Positions 15,968 to 24,786 of a DNA stretch of 64,000 nt are shown here, piece by piece. The stretch covers positions 248,001 through 312,000 of the forward strand of contig NZ_JAAGOH010000001.1 of assembly GCF_010499455.1 (NCBI RefSeq). Reading direction: 5' to 3'. The position numbers were made by a program, and so were the translations under genes. The notes below the pieces were generated by a model, which saw nothing but the letters and a program-made list of their open reading frames with translations, had not been told where the DNA came from and made no database searches. Each line of letters begins with the position of its first letter. The first letter of the stretch is position 1. The DNA is from Ideonella livida. GTDB lineage: Bacteria; Pseudomonadota; Gammaproteobacteria; Burkholderiales; Burkholderiaceae_C.

Positions 15968-18900
15968 ATGCCGGCTCCTTCTCCCGTCCCTGACGACACC
16001 GCCCCCTTGGGGCCCGCCCCTGCGCCCGACGGGCCGGCCACCTCACCCACGGCGCCGCCCGTGCCCGGGTCGGCCGGGCCCACCGGGGCACCGCCGCCGT
16101 CGCCCCCCACCCGCGCCCGGCGCGTGTGGCAGGCCCTGGTGCAGACCCTGGGCGGGGCCATCACCCGCCTGGCCCTGCTGCTGGCCCTGCCCGTGGTGGT
16201 CCTGGCCGCGCTCCTGGGCACGGCCACCGGCAGCCGCTGGCTGTTGTCCAGCGTGCCGGGGCTGCAGGTGGAAGGCCTGGCCCAGCCCCTGCTGGGCAGC
16301 CGCCAATGGACCGTCGAGCGGCTGCGATGGCAAGGCCAGGCCGGCGAGCTGCAGGTGCAGGCGCTGGAGGTGCGCCTGCAGGCCCTGGACTGGACCGCCT
16401 GGGGCCTGCCCGCCCTGCAGCTGGACCTGCTGGCCGCCCGGCAAGTCACCTGGCGCAGCGCACCCGCAGACCACACCACGCCCTCCGCCCCCCCAACGGA
16501 CCTGCGCCTGCCGGCCGCCCTGCGCATCGAGCAGATCGCCGTGGAACGCCTGGAGGTGGACCAGGCCCCCGCCCTCACCGGCCTGCAGGCGGAGCTTGAC
16601 CTCGGCCATGGGCAGCCCGACCACCACCGCCTGCAGCTGCGCCAGCTGGACCTGCCACAGGCCCGCCTGCAAGGTGAACTGACGCTGGGCGCCTTGGCAC
16701 CCCTGCCCGTTTCCCTGCAGCTGGAGGCACGCGGCCGTTCCCCGGCTGCCGGCCATGCATTGGCCTGGAACGCCCAGGCCCGGCTGGACGGTCCGCTGGC
16801 GCGTCCGACCCTGCGGGCCAGCCTGCAGGGCCGCTGGCAGGGCCTGTTCCAGCGCGCGCAAGCCGAAGCGGTGCTGCAGCCCTTGCGCCCGTGGCCGGTG
16901 GAGCGCCTGTGGGTGGAAACGCGCGAGCTGGACCTGAACACCCTGGCCACACCGTGGCCGGCCACGCGGCTGGACGCCCGGTTGGAGCTGCAGGCTCAGG
17001 GCCCGGACCAGCCGGTGCAAGCGCGCCTGCGCCTGGACAACCGCCGCCCCGGACGCCTGGACGCCGGCCAGCTGCCGCTGCGCCGCCTGGACCTGGCGCT
17101 GGACAGCCGCCTGAGCACGCCGGCGGGCGGCGGCGCCCCCCAGCTGGAGGCCCTGCAGCTGCGCCAGCTGGACCTGGACTGGGACGACGGCCAGGGTCGC
17201 GGCGGACGCCTGCGGGGCAGCGGCGCCTACGGTGCCGAGGGCGGCCAGGGCAGCGCCAGCCTCCGGCTGGCCCTGGAGCGCTGGCGGGTGCAGACCGTCG
17301 GCCCCACCCTCTCGGACATGCGGCTGGACGGCCCGCTGCAGCTCAGCCTGCACGGCCTGCCCACGCCGGCCAGCTGGCTGGCCCCGCCGCCCACCACCCT
17401 AGAGGCCCAACCCGGCCCCCTCCCGCCCTCCCCAGGCCGCCCCGCGGCCGGCAACGCCCGACGCTGGGAAGCCCGCCTGCAGGCCGCGTTGACCGGCGCC
17501 CTGACCCCGGAGCCCGCCAGCGCCCCGGCCGGCCAAGACCCCCCCACCGCGGCGGCCCTGCCCCTGCAAGTCAGCGCCCAGGCCCTGCTGGGGCCGCGGT
17601 CGCTGCAGTTGCGCCAACTCCATCTGCAGGCGGGCGAGGCCAGCGCCCACCTCAGCGGCCAGGTGCAGCGCGAGGCGGGGCAGCGCTGGCGCTGGGACCT
17701 CCAGGCCCGCACGACCGCCTTCGACCCCCGCCTGTGGCTGCCCGCGGGACTGGCCGCCTCGCTGGGCCGCGGCGAACAGCGCTGGAACCTGGAAGCCCGC
17801 AGCCAAGCCGGCGTGGACCTGTCGCGCCTGCTGGACAGCCACCAACCCTGGCAGCAGCGCCTGCAGCAGGGCCTGCAAGGCAGCGCCCATGTGGCGCTGG
17901 GCCGCAGCCAATGGCAGGGCGTGCAATGGCAGGGTGAGCTGGACTGGCAACGCGCCGCGCTGGGCACGCAGGCCCGGCTGCAGCTGCAGGTGGGCCGCAA
18001 CCAGCTGGACCTCGGGGGTCAGCTGCCCACCGACCCTGAACAGCCCGACCTGCCCCCGCGCTGGACCTTGCAGGCCGACCTGCCGCAACCGGACCAGCTC
18101 GACGCCTTGGCCCAGGTCCTGCTGCCAGCCAGCGTGCGGGAGCGCTACTGGCCACGCCAGGGCGCCCTGCTGGCCGAGGCCCAGGCCCAGGGCCTGCCCG
18201 GTGAGCTGCAATGGAGCGCACGGCTGCAGGCCCCGGAATGGCAGGCCCGCGACCTGCAGCTCCAGGCGTTGCGGCTGCACAGCGAAGGCCGCTGGCAGGG
18301 CGAGCACCTCCAGACCGTGGGGGCCCTGAGTGCCGACCGTCTGGCCTCGCCAGGTTGGCCCGCCGCCCTGCAGGCCCTGAGCCTGCAGTGGCAGGGCAGC
18401 CCCCAGCAGCACCAGATCAGCCTGGCGATGCAGGCCGACCAGGCGCCGCCAGAGCCATGGCGGCGCCTGCTGGGCAGTCCCCTGGCCCGCCAAAGCCGCC
18501 TGCGCCTGGAGCTGGCGGGCCGCTGGCAGGCCGAGCCCACCCGCAGCGAGGCCCCAGCAGCCCTGGCGGCCGCCACCGTCCCGCCATCCACCGCCCCCCT
18601 GGCCCCGGGGGAGGCTGTCACGCCCGTGGGCGACACGGCCGGCAGCCGCTGGCAGGCGGAATTCAAACGCTTGCAGCTGGACAGCCCGGACGCCCCCGGC
18701 CCCGTCTGGCTGGACGCCCAGGGCCTGCAGCTGAACCTGGCGCTGGACCGAGAAGGCCGGCCCCTGGGCCTGGCCCTGGCGCCCGGCGGCCTGGCGCTGG
18801 CCGGCGCCAGCTTGCGCTGGAGCGAGCTGCAGTGGCAGCCCCGGCCAGGACCCGGACTGGATCTGGTGCGAGCCGACGTGCAGCTCGACCCCTTGGCCGC

Positions 18901-20524
18901 CGCGCCCTGGCTGCAGCGCCTGATGCCCGAAATGGGTTGGCAGGGCGACCTGCTGCTGGGTGGCCAGGCCCGGGTGCGGCTGCAGCCCGGCAGTGCCCCG
19001 CGGCTGGCGCTGAGCCTGGAGCGCCTGTCTGGCGACCTGAGCCTGGCCGAAGACCTGCGCGCCGCCGGTCAGGGGGCGCAGGCGCTCGGGCTCAACGCCC
19101 TGCGACTGGGCCTGGATGCCGACAGCGGCCAGTGGCGCAGCTCGCTGGGTCTGGCCGGCCAGGCCCTGGGCGAGCTGGCCCTGGCTGTGCAGGCCCAGCC
19201 TGGCGACCCCGGCGCCTGGCCGGCGGCCGACACCCCGGTCTCCGGCGTCATGCAGGGGCGGGTGGCCAGCCTGGGCGTCTGGTCGGCCTGGGTGCCTGCC
19301 GGGTGGCGCCTGGGCGGTGAGGTCAATGCCCAGGCCCAGCTGGCCGGCACCCTCGGGCAGCCCCAGCTGACCGGCACCGTGCAGGGCGAAGGCCTGTCCT
19401 TCCGACACATGCTGCAAGGCCTCCACTTCCAGCGCGGCCGGGTGGACCTGACGCTGGAGGGCACCGAGATCGCCTTGCGCGCGTTGCATTTCGAGTCCGG
19501 ACAGGGCGAGGTCAACGGTCAGGGACGCGCCTGGCTGGACGGCACGCCGCGCGCCGCCTTGACGGTGCAAGCGCGGGCCTTCCAGCTGCAAGGCCGGGTG
19601 GACCGCCGCCTGGTCACCAGCGGGGAGATCCAGCTGGCGTTGCGGCCCGATGCCTTGCAGGCCCGCGGCGACTTGCGTCTGGATTCAGGCTATGTGGACG
19701 TGAGCCACGGCAATGCCCCCGAGCTCGATGACGACGTGGAGCTCCTGGGCGCGGACAGTGACGCCACCACCGCGCCGGCCAATGCCCGCGCCCCCCGACG
19801 CACCAACTTGCAGCAGGACGTCGCGCTCACCCTGGACCTGGGCGAAAACTTCGTGGTGCGCGGCCGCGGCCTGGACAGCGAGCTGCGCGGCACGCTGCGC
19901 CTGACCACCCCCGAGAACCGCCTGCGCCTGCAAGGCGAGGTCAACACCCAGGGCGGTACCTACGCCGCCTACGGTCAGAAGCTGCGGGTGGACCGCGGCC
20001 AGGTGCTGTTCTACGGCCCGCTCGAAGACCCGCGGCTGGACATCTTCGCCGTGCGCTCCGACCTCGACAGCCTCAAGGTGGGCGTGGCCATCACCGGCAC
20101 GGCGCTCAATCCCCATGTGCGCCTGGCCAGTGAGCCCGACATGACCGACCCCGAGAAGTTGAGCTGGCTGCTGCTGGGGCGCGCCACCGACGGCCTGGGA
20201 CAGGCCGACGTGGAGCTGCTGCAGAAGGCGGCGCTGGCCCTGCTGGCCGGCGAAGGCGAAGGGGTGGTGGAAGGCCTGATCAAGAACTTCGGCCTGTCGG
20301 ACTTCGCCGTGCGCCAGGAGACCGACGGCGACGTGCGGGCTACCGTGGTCAGTGTGGGCAAGCAACTGACGCGCCGTTGGTACGTGGGCTACGAGCGCAG
20401 CGTCAACGCCACCGCCGGCACCTGGCAGCTCATCTACCGCGCCGCGCAGCGCTACACCGTCCGGGCGCAGTCTGGCACCGAGGAGCGGTCGCTGGACCTG
20501 GTCTGGACCTGGCGCTGGGACTGA
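15968..20524 (+). CDS. tamB: TamB-like translocation and assembly module protein (DUF490)
   Basis: 1518 residues, a normal size for TamB. The first ~45 residues are Pro-rich and cytoplasmic, followed by one membrane anchor (about 58-80, 'ITRLALLLALPVVVLAALLG'). The long middle is beta-strand-rich, Leu/Gln-rich repeat that forms the periplasmic taco-shaped groove. The conserved C-terminal DUF490 domain has 'LRLQGEVNTQGGTYAAYGQ', 'GQVLFYGPLEDPRLDIFAVR' and 'SDPEKLSWLLLGR'-like segments near the end. It spans the periplasm and docks with TamA from the gene just upstream (6-bp gap). Gln-rich strands are unusually common here but strand periodicity is maintained. Confidence 0.93.
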   Translation: MPAPSPVPDDTAPLGPAPAPDGPATSPTAPPVPGSAGPTGAPPPSPPTRARRVWQALVQTLGGAITRLALLLALPVVVLAALLGTATGSRWLLSSVPGLQVEGLAQPLLGSRQWTVERLRWQGQAGELQVQALEVRLQALDWTAWGLPALQLDLLAARQVTWRSAPADHTTPSAPPTDLRLPAALRIEQIAVERLEVDQAPALTGLQAELDLGHGQPDHHRLQLRQLDLPQARLQGELTLGALAPLPVSLQLEARGRSPAAGHALAWNAQARLDGPLARPTLRASLQGRWQGLFQRAQAEAVLQPLRPWPVERLWVETRELDLNTLATPWPATRLDARLELQAQGPDQPVQARLRLDNRRPGRLDAGQLPLRRLDLALDSRLSTPAGGGAPQLEALQLRQLDLDWDDGQGRGGRLRGSGAYGAEGGQGSASLRLALERWRVQTVGPTLSDMRLDGPLQLSLHGLPTPASWLAPPPTTLEAQPGPLPPSPGRPAAGNARRWEARLQAALTGALTPEPASAPAGQDPPTAAALPLQVSAQALLGPRSLQLRQLHLQAGEASAHLSGQVQREAGQRWRWDLQARTTAFDPRLWLPAGLAASLGRGEQRWNLEARSQAGVDLSRLLDSHQPWQQRLQQGLQGSAHVALGRSQWQGVQWQGELDWQRAALGTQARLQLQVGRNQLDLGGQLPTDPEQPDLPPRWTLQADLPQPDQLDALAQVLLPASVRERYWPRQGALLAEAQAQGLPGELQWSARLQAPEWQARDLQLQALRLHSEGRWQGEHLQTVGALSADRLASPGWPAALQALSLQWQGSPQQHQISLAMQADQAPPEPWRRLLGSPLARQSRLRLELAGRWQAEPTRSEAPAALAAATVPPSTAPLAPGEAVTPVGDTAGSRWQAEFKRLQLDSPDAPGPVWLDAQGLQLNLALDREGRPLGLALAPGGLALAGASLRWSELQWQPRPGPGLDLVRADVQLDPLAAAPWLQRLMPEMGWQGDLLLGGQARVRLQPGSAPRLALSLERLSGDLSLAEDLRAAGQGAQALGLNALRLGLDADSGQWRSSLGLAGQALGELALAVQAQPGDPGAWPAADTPVSGVMQGRVASLGVWSAWVPAGWRLGGEVNAQAQLAGTLGQPQLTGTVQGEGLSFRHMLQGLHFQRGRVDLTLEGTEIALRALHFESGQGEVNGQGRAWLDGTPRAALTVQARAFQLQGRVDRRLVTSGEIQLALRPDALQARGDLRLDSGYVDVSHGNAPELDDDVELLGADSDATTAPANARAPRRTNLQQDVALTLDLGENFVVRGRGLDSELRGTLRLTTPENRLRLQGEVNTQGGTYAAYGQKLRVDRGQVLFYGPLEDPRLDIFAVRSDLDSLKVGVAITGTALNPHVRLASEPDMTDPEKLSWLLLGRATDGLGQADVELLQKAALALLAGEGEGVVEGLIKNFGLSDFAVRQETDGDVRATVVSVGKQLTRRWYVGYERSVNATAGTWQLIYRAAQRYTVRAQSGTEERSLDLVWTWRWD

Positions 20525-20618
20525 GCCCGCCACCCGCAGCGGACGCCCCACGCGCTCATGCCAAAATGCAGGGTTCGCGCCGGCGGCGGCCATCCGCCGT
20601 TCATCGCCGGCCCGAAGT

Positions 20619-20693
20619 GCCGCCATAGTTCAATGGATAGAACGGGGACCTCCTAAGTCTCAGATGCAGGTTCGATTCCTGCTGGGGGCGCCA
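20619..20693 (+). tRNA. tRNA-Arg (anticodon CCU) with a G4:G69 acceptor mismatch
   Basis: The 75-nt sequence folds as a full cloverleaf. The D-stem is GTTC/GAAC, the anticodon stem GGGAC/GTCTC with loop CTCCTAA (anticodon CCT, reading AGG), and the T-stem GCAGG/CCTGC with loop TTCGATT. The discriminator is G and CCA is encoded. The acceptor strands are GCCGCCA and TGGGGGC, which pair at six of seven positions; position 4 (G) faces G69. No other tRNA is adjacent and no integrase or att-like repeat follows. The 243 bp to the next gene (20694-20936) contain no recognisable feature beyond a weak CACACC/GGTGTG hairpin right after the tRNA. Confidence 0.93.
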
Positions 20694-20936
20694 CACCCAA
20701 CTGCGGTGTGCGTGCACGCGTGGCTGCAGGCACCGGTCACCGCCGGGCCCGACCGGCTCAGAAGGCTGTCAGTCACCGGCGGAAGAATCCACCGTCATTC
20801 ACCCCAAGGGTCGGATCGGTCACGCTGGTGCTGTGGAGGGATCACGGAATCAGGACTGCGCCGCTGGCCCTGCCTTGTCCTTTGGCGGCTTTGGCCGATA
20901 AGGGACACATAGAGCTTCCCGGACCGCCCACCTCCG

Positions 20937-21416
20937 ATGATCATGCGACTGCTTCCCTTGCGCCCGGCCACGTCCGGCGCGCCGGAACGGCCCAGCCGGG
21001 CGCTGCGCGCCTCCGTGCTCACCCGCAGCCTGGAAAACGGCCGCCAGGCCCACCGCCTGTGGCACGAGGCCCTGGTCAACCAACTGCTGGGACGCGCCAG
21101 CCCCGAGGCCATGCGCGCCGAGGAGGCCTGCTTTGACGACCGCTGCCCCTGTGGCGACTGGGTTCACGGCGAAGGCCTGCGCCGCTTCGGCCGCCTACCG
21201 GGCTTCAAGGAGCTGGTGCGCCAGCACCAGATGGTGCACCTGCAGGCCTCCAACGTGCTGAGCTTCCAGCACAGCGGGGCCAGCGCCCGCGCCCGGGCAC
21301 TGTTCAAGACCGGCTATGCCGACGCCAGCCGCCGGTTGATGGCCGCCCTGGACCACCTGGAGCAGCAGTGCCTGACCCGGCTGCACGGCCCGCTGCGCGA
21401 GGACCACGAGGCATGA
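20937..21416 (+). CDS. Stand-alone chemoreceptor zinc-binding (CZB) domain protein
   Basis: 159 residues. The pattern of the CZB domain is present: H39 in 'HRLWHEALV', then 'EACFDDRCPCGDW' with C65 in the conserved C-x-D-x-x-C-x-x-G-x-W box, then H97 and H101 in 'VRQHQMVHLQA'. These four residues would bind zinc. CZB domains usually sit at the end of chemoreceptors or diguanylate cyclases; here the protein is only the domain plus a ~30-residue basic N-terminus and a helical tail. It may be a soluble zinc- or hypochlorous-acid-responsive partner. Start could be 20937 or 20943. No clear operon partner. Confidence 0.85.
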   Translation: MIMRLLPLRPATSGAPERPSRALRASVLTRSLENGRQAHRLWHEALVNQLLGRASPEAMRAEEACFDDRCPCGDWVHGEGLRRFGRLPGFKELVRQHQMVHLQASNVLSFQHSGASARARALFKTGYADASRRLMAALDHLEQQCLTRLHGPLREDHEA

Positions 21417-21547
21417 GGCCGCGGCCGCCGCCGAATCTCCCGGCCTGTCACACCCGCGTCGCCGACAGGGACGACGGCCCCGGCGCCTATACTGATTCTC
21501 CGTGCTGCGAGGCGGTGTGAACGGCACCGCGCGGCACCCCCGAAACC

Positions 21548-23002
21548 GTGAATGAGTGGATGTCCAAGATGGGTGCGAAGCTGAAGATGATGGGCCTGCT
21601 GAGCCTGGGGGCCGTCGCCGGAGCCCTGGTGACCATCCAGCTTCAGGCGGTGGCCCGCAGCAACTATGGTCCGATGCCGCTGGAGGAGGTGCAGCAGCTC
21701 TCCGCCGTGTTCGACATCGTGCGCAGCGAGTATGTGGAACCGGTCGACGAGCGCAAGCTGCTGCGTGACGCCATCGCCGGCATGGTCTCCGGGCTGGACC
21801 CGCACTCGGTGTACCTCGACAAGAAGTCCTTCAAGGACTTCCGTGAAGGCACCAGCGGCAAGTTCGTCGGCGTGGGCATCGAGATCGGCCAGGAAGACGG
21901 GCTGGTCAAGGTCGTCACCCCCATCGAAGGCTCGCCCGCCGACCGCGCCGGCCTCAAGAGCGGCGACCTCATCACCCGCATCGACGAGACGCCGGTGCGG
22001 GGCCTGAGCATGGACCAGGCGGTCAAGCGCATGCGTGGCGAGCCCGAAACCCGGGTGGTGCTGACCATCTTCCGCAAGAGCGAGAGCCGCAGCTTCACTG
22101 TGACGATCGTGCGCGAGGAAATCCGCGTGCAGAGCGTGCGCGCCAAGGTGCTGGAGCCGGGCTATGGCTGGCTGCGGGTGTCGCAGTTCCAGGAACGCAC
22201 AGTGGAGGACTTCGCCCGCAAACTCGACGAACTGCTCCGCAGCGAACCCAAGCTCAAGGGCCTGGTGCTGGACCTGCGCAACGACCCCGGCGGCTACCTC
22301 GACGGTGCCCTGGCCATCTCCGCCGCCTTCCTGCCCGCCAACGCGGTGGTGGTCTCCACCAACGGGCAGGTGGCAGACGCCAAGGCCACCTTCCGAGCGT
22401 CGCCCGAGTTCTACCTGCGCCGCGGCGGCGTCGACCCCATCCGCCGCCTGCCGGCGGACGTCAAGAACATCCCGCTGGTGGTCCTGGTCAACGAAGGCTC
22501 GGCCTCGGCCAGCGAGATCGTCGCGGGTGCGCTGCAGGACCACAAGCGCGCCACCGTCATGGGCGCCCAGACCTTTGGCAAGGGCTCGGTGCAGACCGTC
22601 AGGGAGCTGGGCAAGGACACCGCACTCAAGATCACCACTGCGCGCTACTACACCCCCAGCGGCCGCAGCATCCAGGCCAAGGGCATCGTGCCCGACATCT
22701 GGCTGGACGAGACCGCCGAGGGTAATGTCTACGCCGCACTGCGCACCCGCGAGGCCGACCTGGGCGGCCACCTGGCCAATGGCGAGGAGCGTGATGAGGC
22801 CCGCGAGCGTGCCCGTGAGGAAGCCCGCCGCAAGTTGGAGGAACAGTACCAGCGCACCCGCGAGGCACCCAAGCCCCTGCCGGAGCTGGGCAGCGCCGAG
22901 GACTTCCCGCTGCAGCAGGCGCTCAACCACCTCAAGGGCAAACCGGTGCAGGCCAGCAAGACGGCCGGCGAGCGCAAGGCCGAGCCGACCCAGAACGACT
23001 GA
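21548..23002 (+). CDS. ctpA: S41-family C-terminal processing peptidase
   Basis: 484 residues, exported and anchored by an N-terminal hydrophobic segment (about 13-34). A PDZ domain (about 98-185, 'FVGVGIEIGQEDGLVKVVTPIEGSPADRAGL') precedes the S41 catalytic core. The predicted Ser/Lys dyad is S320 in 'NEGSASASEI' and K345 in 'TFGKGSVQ', 25 residues apart as in known CtpA enzymes. The C-terminal ~70 residues are a charged, Arg/Glu-rich helix and a tail. It cleaves proteins with exposed hydrophobic C-termini in the periplasm. moeB follows after 15 bp, so the pair may be cotranscribed, as is common in Burkholderiales. Confidence 0.93.
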   Translation: MNEWMSKMGAKLKMMGLLSLGAVAGALVTIQLQAVARSNYGPMPLEEVQQLSAVFDIVRSEYVEPVDERKLLRDAIAGMVSGLDPHSVYLDKKSFKDFREGTSGKFVGVGIEIGQEDGLVKVVTPIEGSPADRAGLKSGDLITRIDETPVRGLSMDQAVKRMRGEPETRVVLTIFRKSESRSFTVTIVREEIRVQSVRAKVLEPGYGWLRVSQFQERTVEDFARKLDELLRSEPKLKGLVLDLRNDPGGYLDGALAISAAFLPANAVVVSTNGQVADAKATFRASPEFYLRRGGVDPIRRLPADVKNIPLVVLVNEGSASASEIVAGALQDHKRATVMGAQTFGKGSVQTVRELGKDTALKITTARYYTPSGRSIQAKGIVPDIWLDETAEGNVYAALRTREADLGGHLANGEERDEARERAREEARRKLEEQYQRTREAPKPLPELGSAEDFPLQQALNHLKGKPVQASKTAGERKAEPTQND

Positions 23003-23017
23003 CCCCACGGAGCCGGC

Positions 23018-23770
23018 ATGAACGACGACCAGCTGCTTCGCTACTCACGCCACATCCTGCTCGACGAGATCGGCATTGAAGGGCAGGAGCGGCTGCTGGC
23101 CAGCCAGGTGCTGGTCATCGGTGCCGGCGGCCTGGGCTCCCCCGTGGCCCTGTACCTGGCCAGCGCGGGCGTGGGCCGCATCGTGCTGGCCGACCATGAC
23201 ACGGTGGATGCCACCAACTTGCAGCGGCAGATCGCCCACACCTATGACCGGGTGGGCCAGCCCAAGGTGGAATCGGCACGCGCGGCCATGCAGGCCATCT
23301 GCCCGCAGGTCGAGGTGCTGGCGCTGCAGACCCGGGCGGACGAGGGTTTCCTGCAGACCTGGGTCCCACAGGTCGACCTGGTGATCGACTGCAGCGACAA
23401 CTTCCGCACCCGCCATGCCGTCAATGCCGCCTGCGTGGCGCACCGCAAACCGCTGGTCTCGGGTGCGGCCATCGGCTTTGACGGCCAGATCTCGGTGTAC
23501 GACAGCCGCAGTGGCGAGCATCCCTGCTACGCCTGCCTGTTCCCACCCGACACCACGTTCGAGGAGGTGCGCTGCGCCACCATGGGCGTGTTTTCGCCGC
23601 TGGTGGGCATCATCGGCACGATGCAGGCCGCCGAGGCGCTCAAGCTGCTGGCCGGTGTGGGCACTTCGCTGGCCGGCCGCCTGCTCATGCTCGATGGCCG
23701 CAACCTGGGTTGGGATGAGGTCCGCCTGGGCCGTCAGCCCCACTGCCCGGTCTGCGGCCACCCGGCCTGA
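23018..23770 (+). CDS. moeB: ThiF/HesA/MoeB-family adenylyltransferase
   Basis: 250 residues. Features are the N-terminal 'RYSRHILLDEIGIEGQERL', the nucleotide-binding loop 'GAGGLGSPVALYLASAGVG', the acidic 'LADHDTVDATNLQRQ', and two zinc CxxC pairs, 'CYAC' and 'CPVC' (C-terminus). It activates the C-terminal Gly of a ubiquitin-like sulfur carrier (MoaD or ThiS) by adenylation for molybdopterin or thiamin synthesis. MoeB and ThiF cannot be told apart by this reading. The cysteine in 'RCATMGVFSPLVG' is in the position of the ThiF/E1-like reactive Cys. It lies 15 bp after the S41 protease gene. Confidence 0.92.
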   Translation: MNDDQLLRYSRHILLDEIGIEGQERLLASQVLVIGAGGLGSPVALYLASAGVGRIVLADHDTVDATNLQRQIAHTYDRVGQPKVESARAAMQAICPQVEVLALQTRADEGFLQTWVPQVDLVIDCSDNFRTRHAVNAACVAHRKPLVSGAAIGFDGQISVYDSRSGEHPCYACLFPPDTTFEEVRCATMGVFSPLVGIIGTMQAAEALKLLAGVGTSLAGRLLMLDGRNLGWDEVRLGRQPHCPVCGHPA

Positions 23771-23825
23771 GCAGGCCCGTCGCCCACGCGCGCCGGCCCT
23801 GGATGTCCGTCACCTCCAACCCGCC

Positions 23826-24731
23826 ATGACGACCGACCGTTCCCCGCTCACCGCCCCCAATTTCCCCACCGCGCAGGAGGAAGCCGCCCGGGCCCGGCCG
23901 GTGCCCAACTACGACGGTCCGCAAAGCGCCTACCGTCTGGCCTTCACCGACACCGATTTCCTGCTGCGTCAGGAACTGCGGCCGGTGCGCATGCAGCTGG
24001 AGCTGCTCAAGCCGGAGCTGGTGCAGCAGGCCCAGGGCATCCACTCGACCATCGTCATCTTCGGCAGTGCGCGCATTCCGGCGCCGGACGACGCCGCGGC
24101 GCGCCTGGCCCAGGCCCAGGCCGATGGCGACGCGGCGGCGATCGCCCGGGCCCGCACCGCACAGGGCATGAGCCGCTTCTATGCCGAGGCCCAGCGCTTC
24201 GCTCGGCTCGTCACCGAGCGCTCGCGCAAACTGACCACCCCCATCGTGGTCAGCACCGGCGGCGGCCCTGGCATCATGGAGGCCGGCAACCGCGGTGCCT
24301 ATGAAGCCGGGGGCAAGAGCGTGGGGTTGAACATCGTCCTGCCGCATGAGCAGGCGCCCAACCCCTACATCACCCCGGAGCTGTGCTTCCAGTTCCACTA
24401 CTTCGCCCTGCGCAAGATGCACTTCCTCATGCGCTCGGTGGCGCTGGTGTGCTTCCCCGGGGGCTTCGGCACGCTAGACGAGCTGTTCGAGACGCTGACC
24501 CTGATGCAGACGGGCAAGTGCCGCAAGCGCCCGGTCCTGCTGTTCGGGCGCGAGTTCTGGACCCGCCTGCTCGACTTCGACTGGCTGGTGGAGACCGGCA
24601 TGATCAGCGCGGGCGACCTGGGCCTGTTCCGCTTTGTCGAGACGGCCGAGGAGGCCTGGCAGGTACTGGCGCAGGACTACGGCCTGGACCCGGGCCCGGA
24701 CGAATCGGGCCACTTCGCCGACGACGTCTGA
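23826..24731 (+). CDS. LOG-family protein (lysine decarboxylase-like fold)
   Basis: 301 residues. The family motifs are complete: 'GGGPGIMEAGNRGA' and 'PGGFGTLDELFETLTLMQTG', the latter holding the PGGxGTxxE phosphoribohydrolase signature. Proteins of this type cleave nucleoside 5'-monophosphates, including cytokinin nucleotides, at the N-glycosidic bond. The N-terminal ~90 residues and a helical insert rich in Ala (about 95-120) make it longer than the ~190-residue LOG proteins, placing it in the larger LOG-like group. It starts 55 bp after moeB on the same strand. Physiological substrate unknown. Confidence 0.88.
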   Translation: MTTDRSPLTAPNFPTAQEEAARARPVPNYDGPQSAYRLAFTDTDFLLRQELRPVRMQLELLKPELVQQAQGIHSTIVIFGSARIPAPDDAAARLAQAQADGDAAAIARARTAQGMSRFYAEAQRFARLVTERSRKLTTPIVVSTGGGPGIMEAGNRGAYEAGGKSVGLNIVLPHEQAPNPYITPELCFQFHYFALRKMHFLMRSVALVCFPGGFGTLDELFETLTLMQTGKCRKRPVLLFGREFWTRLLDFDWLVETGMISAGDLGLFRFVETAEEAWQVLAQDYGLDPGPDESGHFADDV

Positions 24732-24786
24732 GCCCTGGATGGGTGGCGGCACGGAACGAGCCGCCCTTCCCGGGCCCGTCCATGCT

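Noticed and set aside
17399-19591. Minus-strand frame of about 730 codons inside tamB
   Set aside because: Gln/Ala/Leu-rich mirror of the tamB repeat, no start signal and no domain.
20694-20936. Integration site of a mobile element after tRNA-Arg(CCU)
   Set aside because: tRNA-Arg genes are common attachment sites, but no integrase, no repeat of the tRNA 3' end and no foreign composition follow.
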